Positions 35,501 through 47,500 of a stretch of DNA of 64,000 nt are shown piece by piece. The notes beneath the pieces were generated by a model that was not told the DNA's origin, did not search any database, and saw only the letters and a list, made by a program, of their open reading frames with translations. Both the position numbers and the translations under genes were made by a program. The stretch covers positions 1-64,000 of the forward strand of contig JAUCBJ010004552.1 in the NCBI GenBank assembly GCA_032718475.1, written 5' to 3'. Each line of letters opens with the position of its first letter. Position 1 is the stretch's first letter. The stretch is from Nemertoderma westbladi (Eukaryota; Xenacoelomorpha; Nemertodermatida; Nemertodermatidae).

Positions 35501-38500
35501 GTGGGTGTAGGTAATGGGGGGATAGAAAGTTAGTGGGTGTAGGTAACGGGGGGATAGAAAGTTAGTGGGTGTAGGTAACGGGGGGATAGAAAATTAGTGG
35601 GTGTAGGTAATGGGGGGATAGAAAGTTAGTGGGTGTAGGTAATGGGGGGATAGAAAGTTAGTGGGTGTAGGTAACGGGGGGGATAGAAAGTTAGTGGGTG
35701 TAGGTAACGGGGGGATAGAAAGTTAGTGGGTGTAGGTAACGGGGGGATAGAAAGTTAGTGGGTGTAGGTAATGGGGGGATAGAAAGTTAGTGGGTGTAGG
35801 TAATGAGGGAATATAAAAGTTAGTGGGTGTAGGTAACGGGGGGATAGAAACTTAGTGGGTGTAGGTAATGGGGGGATAGAAAGTTAGGGGTGTAGGTAAT
35901 GGGGGGATAGAAAGTTAGTGGGTGTAGGTAACGGGGGGATAGAAAGTTAGTGGGTGTAGGTAACGGGGGGATAGAAAGTTAGTGGGTGTAGGTAACGGGG
36001 GGATAGAAAGTTAGTGGGTGTAGGTAATGAGGGGATAGAAAGTTAGTGGGTGTAGGTAATGGGGGGATAGAAAGTTAGTGGGTGTAGGTAATGGGGGGAT
36101 AGAAAGTTAGTGGGTGTAGGTAACGAGGGATAAAAAGTTTTAGGGTGTAGGTAACGGGTGGATAAAAAGTTAGTGTGTAGGTAACGGGGGGATAGAAAGT
36201 TAGTGGGTGTAGGTAACGGGGGGATAGAAAGTTAGTGGGTGTAGGTAACGGGGGGATAGAAAGTTAGTGGGTGTAGGTAACGGGGGGATAGAAAGTTAGT
36301 GGGTGTAGGTAATGGGGGGATAGAAAGTTAGTGGGTGTAGGTAATGGGGGGATAGAAAGTTAGTGGGTGTAGGTAATGGGGGGATAGAAAGTTAGTGGGT
36401 GTAGGTAATGGGGGGATAGAAAGTTAGTGGGTGTAGGTAACGGGGGGATATAAAGTTAGGTAACCTGTAACGCACCTCGTGGGTTAGACTGACAGTGAGT
36501 ACCATCCCCTCTATAGACAGTCCCTGGCAGTGGTTCAGCACCCTCCAGATTCGCGTGTAGAAGTTGACAGGAACCCGGTTAAGGGATCCATCCAACCGCC
36601 GACGTCGCAGCCACTGACCTGGTTAATAAAGAACAAACGATAAAAAGTAGAAAGGGTTTGGTAATGTAGTTTCTTATTTAACACGAAACTGAAATGTTTA
36701 AATTTATATCTGCTAGGTATACACTAACCTTGCCGCGAAGGTCCACTAGAAAATTCGTCTTCAGATGAGTCGGCCTGCGATATCAACCCTTTAATTGTAC
36801 TCATCTGCTGTGACTGACTATGTTTAACACTCTAAAAAGAAAATATATATAAAAATACTTACTTAGAATAATGCATATTTCAATATAATTGAAAAATTAC
36901 TTAACTTTGATATTTTGAAAGTTAAATATATTTTTATAAAAATGTAACAATTGTGTATGACGTAAGGCATAGAGCACTGCCACCAGTACAGATACAATAA
37001 CTATAACAGCAGTAACAGAGAAATGAAACATGAATAATATTTCACGTTCACTACTTGGTTTTTGGGTCCGGTACTTACTCGGCGAATTTAAGTGAAGGGT
37101 TAAAGTTACTTACAGAAGGCTCTAAAGATTCTAAAGAAAGATAAGGACATTGTAATTAAAAAAAACTGATAAAAGCGGCGGGCTGGTGGTGTTCGATTAC
37201 AACGCCTATATCGATAAGGTAAACACGGATATACTAGGTGACACAAGCGCTTACGAGGAACTCACGCGGGACCCCACCAACAAGGATTCTGTTCGAATAA
37301 AGGCCGGTATTAGGAATCTCTTAGACCGGACTCAACCGCCAACAGTTATACACGGTATGCTCACCACTAAACCCCGTCCACCCCAGCTTTATTGCAATCC
37401 TAAAACGCATAAACCTAATATTCCGATGCGACCAATCTCGGCGAGAACTGGGTCTGCTGCGGAGAAACCGGCATGGTTTGTCTGTCAAATCGTGCAACAA
37501 CTCTTACAATTCATTCCAGAACGTTTAAAAAATACGGCCGATTTTATCTCACGAGTTCGGACATTAGATCCGATGGAACCTGGAGATATTATATTCAGTA
37601 CTGATATAGTGGCGATGTATACAAATATACCTGTGGAAGAAGCAGTCCAGGTCGTTACAGATTTTCTGTCACAACACGTAAAGGAGATAAACATTGTTTG
37701 GACTGGAAATAACATAATTCTATGGTTAACTCCAACTGACCTTAGAAAATAGTTACTTTCAGTTTATAATAATTAGTTTTATAAACAGCAGTCGGGTTTA
37801 GGTATAGGGGACAGATCAGCGGCCCCGATAGTATACGTTCACGTTAAGTAAACTGAGTACTTAGAGAATTACCGTTAACAACTGAATGTTGGTACCGTTT
37901 CTATGACGACGGATGGGCCATCTGGCGTCATGGAGAGGATATGGACATGGTCATGGTGAGTCTGTACTCCCAGATATTCCCATTGGCGATATCTCCTTTG
38001 CAGAAGTGAAGGCTGCTGCAAAGAGCATTAAAACCAATCGTGCCAGTGGAGTAGATGGTGTTCCCCCTGAGGTCTTTAAAATACCTGAGTGTTTAAAGCT
38101 CATCTATCCCATCATAGTAGACATGTACCGTACAACAAGAGTCCCACAAGAAATGAAAACAAATAAGTTGGTGCCAGTTCCCAAGAAGGGCAACCTAACA
38201 CTCTATGGTTCTTTTCGGGGAATCTCATTGATCTCGATTGCTGCAAAACTATACAATAGAATTCTATTAAATCGCATCAGGGATCCCATTGAGAGACTGC
38301 TACGTGGAAATCAGAATGGGTTCCGTAAAGGTCGTGGGACCATGGAGCCCATTTTGGCACTTAGAAGGATAATTGAAGAGTTATCAAAAAAGAAAGACAG
38401 GCATCTGGCTGTTATCTTTGTTGACTTCTTCAAGGCCTTTGATTCAGTCTCTCGCTCACGTATGTTCAGCATACTTTCATTATATGGGATTCCTGATGAA

Positions 38501-41500
38501 ATTATTGCAGCAATCAGATCAGTATACGATGGTTCGACAACATTTGTGTCTACTGTTGACGGTGACACAGAACCATTTGAAGTGTTATGGGGCGTCCTCC
38601 AAGGAGACACACTTGCACCATTCTTGTTCATTATTGTGGTTGACTATGTTCTACGCATGTCCTTAGATCATCATAATGATGATGGGGTGATGATAACTCC
38701 ACCTACTGGCTCCAGAAGTCGAGGAAATCCTGCCAAGTACCTAACTGATCTAGACTTTGCTGATGACTTAGGAGTACTCTCAGAATCATTAGAGGGAGCC
38801 CAGCGGCTCCTCAGCTCATTAGAACATGCTGCTTCTAGTGTTGGTCTTTTTATTAACTCCAGAAAGACCAAAATTCTGACAGTTAACTTTGAAAGTCCTC
38901 AGCAAGTCTCTGATCGGATGAGCTCAAGCATGGTATGCTTGAGCATGTGGACGACTTCTGTTACCTGGGATCATGGATCCGGAAGTCAGGTGAGGACCTT
39001 CGAATACGTAAGGGAAAGGCATGGGCAGCCTTGAATAGGCTTTCCAGGATTTGGAAGTCACCTAGAATTAATCGGAAACTTAAGGTCCGATTATTTAGAG
39101 CAGCAGTAGTTCCAGTACTCCTCTACGGGAGTCCATGCTGGGCTCTAACTGCTGAGGACACCAAATCTCTGGATGGCACATTCACAAGAATGCTACGCCG
39201 GGTACATTGTGTCAAGTACAATGCACACATCTCCAACCAGACACTATATAACATTGGAGGTGTCTCATTGGTTCCCCCAAGCTTGACACTAGAACAAAAT
39301 CGCCTCCGCTTTGCAGGACATTGCTTTCGCCGTGAGGACCAGCCAGTGCATAATCTTGTACTTTGGCAGCCTCATGGAGTGAATATGCATGGTGGACCGC
39401 CCATGACTTTCTTGAGACGCATCTTAAAGGACACTGGCCTTAAAGATGCGGATGATCTAGCAAATGTCATGGGTGATAGGGAGTTGTGGCGGTGAAATTT
39501 TGTTGACAAGCCGGCACAGCATTCTTAAAAATGCAGCTGCAATGCAGCATGCCGATCCTAGTAGTAGTAGTATGGAGAGGATGAACTGAATGCATTTTTA
39601 GATTACCTAAACACGTGCCACCCGTCGCTTAAATTTACAATGGAATATTCATATTCCCGTTTAGCCTTCTTTGATTTTTTAACTACAGTTAATAAACAGG
39701 GTTATATTGAGTTCGAACTGTATCAGAAACCAGCTAGTGCAGGTAGATCCTTAAACTACAATAGTAGGCACCCTAGATCCATAATTAACAACATTGCTCG
39801 TAGCGCCATCAAGCGAGCTATTAAGAATAGCTCCACCACCAAACTAAAACACGGAGCATTAGTAAAGTTAGAACCAATATAATTAATAATGACTACCCAC
39901 CCCCTTGCCGTTGATAAATTAATAAAGCAAGTTACGACAACCAAAACACCAAACACAAACGTAAACACACACAACACGCGTAAGTTTCCACTCATACTTC
40001 CTGCGCAAAGTTAACACAGCCACACGTGAGTCGCCATTCGCCGATGCCACACGGGTTACATCCACTACCGGACCAAAACTCCGTAACACACTAATTAGGT
40101 CCAACACTAGTAAACGTAAGTGCCCATCAACAAGAGTAACAACAAACTGTTGTAACACATGCCATCACGGCATCAAGATATGTACAGCCAAAAACGTAGT
40201 TTACTACAGAATGCAATAAATATGTAAATAATCTTTTAAACGAGTGACAACGAATGGCAAAACACCGCAACTCCATACGTAATAAAAAGAAATTCAAGAA
40301 CAGCACAGTAGGTCAACATTTCAAAGATAAACACCCGCACGACACCAACACCCCGCACCCCTTTAAAATCCGCATCCGTAAACATTGTAAAGACTGGGTA
40401 CACCGTAAGTTAACTGAGAAAACGCTAATTATTCGCGAAAGGCCCTCCATGAATATTCAGTACACGGACGAGTTCGACACCAGTTGGTAAATATTTATTG
40501 TTCTTTTTAAATTTATATTAATACTGAAGTTCATTTATAACTAAAATAATAATACCGCTTACATGTGTTAATAATAGGCCGTGCCACCTGGAATACCTAC
40601 AGTATATCAATTGGTGCAATATATTCAGTATAGCAGTAGCAGTTCCGGTAGCAGTTTCAGTAGTGTGGTGGTACAGTCTAGTTGCTTGAACAATAGCCTG
40701 TTGGCCGAAATATCGCAACAACCTTATTTATTTTATATGTCACTAGTATTGGTCTCTTCACCCCACCTATATTGACATCATTAGGGACTAACTGTGTCTC
40801 AAGGAAATTATACCGAACACCGGAATTCATTCCTAGAACAAATTCACTTCACGACTCTAGCGAACGGATAATTAGGATGTGAACAGTCTTCGGAAAATAT
40901 CAGTTTTATACGAAAATTTTGATATGAAAATTCACGCTAATATATAATATAAAAAACTAACATTTATTTATATAATACAATGCCGCTCCGCGAAATAAAT
41001 AGCAACATAAAAATATAAATATAGAAAATAATTAAAATTTTTTTTTAATACGAATAGAATTTAAATACGTTTGTAAAAAATTATTTGCAAAAATGAAAAT
41101 AAATTCGTAGGTAAAACAAATTTGCAAATAAAGCCATGATGGTCTGAACAATGTAAAGTACTTTGCAACACGTATGAGTTTTATTCCATAATTGTTACGA
41201 AACTACTTCCGATGAAAAACCTAAATTATTAAACTTTTCTTTTTAAGAAAAAGTGTATTTTATTTGTGGTGAAACATCTCAAATTCTATAACATAAATTA
41301 AAAAAATAATAAACACAGCTGGTCTGCTCGCACATGCCGGGGTACCTAGTATTTAAATTGTTCAAGTACACTCGATAACTATCCAAGCCTCTCTTTACGG
41401 CCCCATGAGAAACCAGATTCCCATTGTACCGCTGAGTTTGCGTCAGCACTAATGGCGAAAGTTTCTTGGTTAGGGACACAACAGTGCGAAATTTCTAGAG

Positions 41501-44500
41501 CCTTTATTCAGATTTGAACAGGCGTCGCTACACACAAATGTAAAATCAGTTCGGGCGCAGTATCCACTCTTACACTGGTTACCATGATTAAGCCGCTACA
41601 TGCACAGGTGCAAAAAACTACAAAAGGTAATTCAACCGTGATTATAACTCCGTGACGTAATGAGACATATAACAAGGCACCATCGATAGGAAGGGCGTTT
41701 AGGACATTTTGGAATAAAATATATTTATATTAGTTCATAAAATATAACTAATTAAACCAATAAGTTTAACTAATTAGTAACTTCTACAATGGAATAAAAG
41801 TAGAAACCAATTAGTAACTTCTACAATGGAATAAAAGTAGAAACTAATTAGTAACATCTACAATGGAATAAAAGTAGAAACTAATTAGTAACATCTACAA
41901 TGGAATAAAAGTAGAAACTAATTAGTAACTTCTACAATGGAATAAAAGTAGAAACTAATTAGTAACATCTACAATGGAATAAAAGTAGAAACTAATTAGT
42001 AACTTCTACAATGGAATAAAAGTAGAAACCAATTTGTAACATCTACAATGGAATAAAAGTAGAAACTAATTAGTAACATCTACAATGGAATAAAAGTAGA
42101 AACTAATTAGTAACATCTACAATGGAATAAAAGTAGAAACTAATTAGTAACTTCTACAATGGAATAAAAGTAGAAACTAATTAGTAACATCTACAATGGA
42201 ATAAAAGTAGAAACTAATTAGTAACATCTACAATGGAATAAAAGTAGAAACTAATTAGTAACTTCTACAATGGAATAAAAGTAGAAACTAATTAGTAACA
42301 TCTACAATGGAATAAAAGTAGAAACTAATTAGTAACTTCTACAATGGAATAAAAGTAGAAACTAATTAGTAACATCTACAATGGAATAAAAGTAGAAACT
42401 AATTAGTAACATCTACAATGGAATAAAAGTAGAAACTAATTAGTAACATCTACAATGGAATAAAAGTAGAAACTAATTAGTAACATCTACAATGGAATAA
42501 AAGTAGAAACTAATTAGTAACATCTACAATGGAATAAAAGTAGAAACTAATTAGTAACATCTACAATGGAATAAAAGTAGAAACTAATTAGTAACTTCTA
42601 CAATGGAATAAAAGTAGAAACCAATTTGTAACATCTACAATGGAATAAAAGTAGAAACTAATTAGTAACATCTACAATGGAATAAAAGTAGAAACTAATT
42701 AGTAACATCTACAATGGAATAAAAGTAGAAACTAATTAGTAACTTCTACAATGGAATAAAAGTAGAAACCAATTTGTAACATCTACAATGGAATAAAAGT
42801 AGAAACTAATTAGTAACATCTACAATGGAATAAAAGTAGAAACTAATTAGTAACATCTACAATGGAATAAAAGTAGAAACTAATTAGTAACTTCTACAAT
42901 GGAATAAAAGTAGAAACTAATTAGTAACATCTACAATGGAATAAAAGTAGAAACTAATTAGTAACATCTACAATGGAATAAAAGTAGAAACCAATTAGTA
43001 ACTTCTACAATGGAATAAAAGTAGAAACCAATTAGTAACTTCTACAATGGAATAAAAGTAGAAACTAATTAGTAACATCTACAATGGAATAAAAGTAGAA
43101 ACTAATTAGTAACATCTACAATGGAATAAAAGTAGAAACTAATTAGTAACTTCTACAATGGAATAAAAGTAGAAACCAATTTGTAACATCTACAATGGAA
43201 TAAAAGTAGAAACTAATTAGTAACATCTACAATGGAATAAAAGTAGAAACTAATTAGTAACATCTACAATGGAATAAAAGTAGAAACTAATTAGTAACTT
43301 CTACAATGGAATAAAAGTAGAAACTAATTAGTAACATCTACAATGGAATAAAAGTAGAAACTAATTAGTAACATCTACAATGGAATAAAAGTAGAAACTA
43401 ATTAGTAACTTCTACAATGGAATAAAAGTAGAAACTAATTAGTAACATCTACAATGGAATAAAAGTAGAAACTAATTAGTAACTTCTACAATGGAATAAA
43501 AGTAGAAACTAATTAGTAACATCTACAATGGAATAAAAGTAGAAACTAATTAGTAACATCTACAATGGAATAAAAGTAGAAACTAATTAGTAACATCTAC
43601 AATGGAATAAAAGTAGAAACTAATTAGTAACATCTACAATGGAATAAAAGTAGAAACTAATTAGTAACATCTACAATGGAATAAAAGTAGAAACTAATTA
43701 GTAACATCTACAATGGAATAAAAGTAGAAACTAATTAGTAACATCTACAATGGAATAAAAGTAGAAACTAATTAGTAACTTCTACAATGGAATAAAAGTA
43801 GAAACTAATTAGTAACATCTACAATGGAATAAAAGTAGAAACTAATTAGTAACATCTACAATGGAATAAAAGTAGAAACTAATTAGTAACATCTACAATG
43901 GAATAAAAGTAGAAACTAATTAGTAAACAATAAATGTTAACAGAATATCTCGTAGATTCGAGATTCACCAGTCACATGATTTAAAGAGAACTTTGGACGA
44001 ACACCTGTCCTCCAAGCCAATTAAAGCTAAAAATAATGATTATACAACGACGGCTGATGCCACCAAAAGGTTCAATATATTTCGGAGAACTTCCTTTATA
44101 CGAGTTTGCAGACCAAAAGGTTCAATATATTTCGGAGAACTTCCTTTATACGAGTTTGCAGACCAAAAGGTTCAATATATTTCGGAGAACTTCCTTTATA
44201 CGAGTTTGCAGACCAAAAGGATCAATATATTTCGGAGAACTTCCTTTATACGAGTTTGCAGACCAAAAGGTTCAATATATTTCGGAGAACTTCCTTTATA
44301 CGAGTTTGCAGACCAAAAGGTTCAATATATTTCGGAGAACTTCCTTTATACGAGTTTGCAGACCAAAAGGTTCAATATATTTCGGAGAACTTCCTTTATA
44401 CGAGTTTGCAGACCAAAAGGTTCAATATATTTCGGAGAACTTCCTTTATACGAGTTTGCAGACCAAAAGGTTCAATATATTTCGGAGAACTTCCTTTATA

Positions 44501-47500
44501 CGAGTTTGCAGACCAAAAGGTTCAATTTATTTCGGAGAACTTCCTTTATACGAGTTTGCAATGAAGTTTAATTTAATCGAATCGGTGGATCAAAACCTAT
44601 CGCTAAATTAAATGTACCCGATCAATTTTAAGGTAGTGTTGTTACCACCGTTACCCGAGTTAACTTCTTCACAAATTATACCGGTTTGGTATTTACTTAG
44701 TCTTATTTAGACTAGAGATAGTGGCGTCAACCTCATTCAATCGATCGTTTTTTTCGATTCAGTTACTCGGTTCTTTATGTATTCTTGACCCTCCAACTGG
44801 TTTCGGCTTTTTTGCGATATCAGGTTTTGTTTGGAGTTTCTCTGAATTGATTTGTTTAATTTCCTGTTTTTGAGAAGCAGCTCCGACAGAATTTATCATT
44901 TCATCACCAGCTGTTCCGCGATCATCAACAGCATATACATCACCAAAACTATCCGCGTTTTTAGCTGGAACTTCTGGTTTTACATCATCTTCACCCTCCA
45001 CCTCTATAACAACCGCACTTGACTTCCTCCTTGTTCTATCAACCTGAGCATACTCATCAGTAACTTCTGTATCTTCAATCACTTCAGCCATAGTATCGGT
45101 ATTAGAGTCCCCAGATTCCCCAAACGGAGATTTATTTTGTTCTTTGGAGGTAGAATTAACATTACTACTTCCAACAGCTCCTCCAAAAGGTTCGTAGTCA
45201 ACATCTTCAGACTTCGCAAATCCTTCTCTTGTACCAAAAATACTGTCTCGAGCATTATAGTATTCTTCGTCAACTTCACCATTAACATTGTTAGGCTCAC
45301 CATTAACATTGTTAGGCTCACCACCATTAACATTGTTAGGCTTATCATTAACTTTCTCTCCATCACATTGAACATAATAGTCATCCATCTTAAAGTTTTC
45401 ATTATCAACACCATCGCCAGGGGATCTTTCCTCTTCCAGAGTTTTCCGTTTTCGCCTATAGACCACGAAAAGTGCAATAAAAACACCCGCAGCTACAACC
45501 AAAACAACCGCTGATGACGTCACTGCTACTATGGTAATAAACGAAACTCGTTGATTGCTCGGCGGTTGTAGATCTGTCGTGGTAACTCGTGGGATCTGTC
45601 GTGTATCAGGAATTGGAACAACAGCAACTCGGACACTACCACTGCCGGAACTGAGATCTTCATTCCATGGAATGCAGTAAACTTCATACCGGTAGATGGC
45701 GCTATCATGTGCATTCATTTCAACTGATAGAGTCGGCCCTTCTCCTACAACCTCAGTAACATTATCTGTAATTCTAAACCAGGTGATGTTATTATCAGGC
45801 GATCCAGATGTAAACTCAGCATTTAGTACAATAACCTCTCCTTCAGGTACTTCAATAATATCGTTAACGGCTTTATTAGTAACTGTGGTGATTATAAGAT
45901 CGGTTGCTAAGTACCCTATTACCATAGTAACGCCGCACTCAGTAACCCCATTGGATACAATGTTTTTAGCCCTACAAGTAAACGTTTGTTGGTTATATAA
46001 ACTTAGGTTGGTTTCTATATCTGGAAGGTTTAGTTTTAGGATTTCTACTGAACCCAGTTTCTTATAGCTATTATTGTTCATATCTTCATTATCGCTGTTA
46101 ACCCATTGGAATACGCCGTTGTTAGGATAAACAGATTCTTTAGGAGATGGTAACCAATCAGTAGCATTACATACAAGGAAGGGGTTTGATTGGTCCGTTT
46201 CCGGTAGGAATTCACCTGAATTTGGATCTAATATTAAACGACAATTAGAGTTACCGGTTTCTACTTCCCCGTTACAACCGCATTGTAGGTCGGAAGATTG
46301 ACAGGTTGGGAAGTGATAGTAATTAGATATTGGATATTGATGTCCCAAATAACAGACGTAAGCACCCCGTCCGTTATATTCGTGATCATTTACAAGTTCA
46401 TTGATAATAAATGTTGCCGTGTGTTTGTTAAAATCCAACTCAATCGATCCTCGGCCTTGGTTACGGCTCTGTATTGGTAACCTCCATATCGATAATGGAA
46501 TTATTATGTACAATCTCAAATCCAAATTATCGCCAGCTATTATTCGATTGTCAGTACAAACTACTTTCAGTTTGTCTCCTCTCATCAAACAATCTCGCCC
46601 TTCTGGTAAAATCTTTTCCATATCCTCCAAACCGCTGACAAACCGATTGTGAGTTACAAATACCACGAGAATTACAGCGAACAGATAAACACAGTTCAGG
46701 GACATCTTTAAATCTATGATTAATTTTTATGAGAGAATATTAAAATATTAAAATAATATTTTATTAATGAACAAGAATTATTAATGTAACGACAAAATAA
46801 CTATAAATGTTAATGATGGCAGCTACTTTATTTCCTCATGTACTTATTTGAGCAACTGCAAATAAATTCCGGTTCACTTTGTAGTTTCCGCATTGTTAGT
46901 AAATACGGGAATAACCTGAATAATTACTTATTATTTAGCCCTGCCAACAGGCAAATCTCCAAACTCTGCTAACAATTACTTATGGGAGGGGGGGGGGGGG
47001 GGGGGGGGGTGTGTAAGCAGAATGAATGAAAAATGGGTTACAATTAAGTTTGTTGGCATGAGTTGGGTCTTATCTTCCCCTTGGATATGGATTGGTTGCG
47101 ATCGGTATCTACACACACGGCTAAACTTTATTAACAAGTACTCCTAAATATAATATATTATATACTACTCTCATTTCTGCATCGCATAATAAAATTCAAA
47201 CTATTTCTCAGAAGACCAGTACCTATGAAGCTTCGGCTTTCCAACTGGTTTCCTGTTCCTTTCCAACTCACCTCACCTCCATCAACCCACTCATACTAAC
47301 ACGTTCGTGTTAAAAGAAAATCATGTGCTGACCGGCCGGATTAAGGGATTATTATTGGCTTCGCCATTATTGGAGATAACAACAGCCAATCAGATTTCTA
47401 CGTTTGCTGAACGATGCGGAAATGAAAAATTGTTTAGACTAGATTACTCACAGGATTACGCAATGAACAAATGGAGTCACAGATTATTATTAACTATTCC

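Larger units (their letters stand above)
37105..40490 (+). pseudogene. Penelope-like element, degenerate, split by a LINE insertion
   Basis: The 5' part (about 37105-37940) encodes Penelope-type reverse-transcriptase sequence: [64 protein letters not shown] and, after stops and frameshifts, FYDD (37898-37909), the catalytic motif position. The 3' part (39583-40490) continues in frame from the target-site duplication ([27 protein letters not shown]) and ends with a GIY-YIG-type endonuclease remnant ([54 protein letters not shown]). Stops and frameshifts make it dead. It is antisense to PHKA inside its 23-kb intron. Confidence 0.8.

Noticed and set aside
23400-36461. CRISPR array
   Set aside because: Repeats are contiguous with no unique spacers, in an intron of an animal gene.
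43993-44611. Forward open frames of 150-190 codons
   Set aside because: 50-bp array open in three frames; no independent support.
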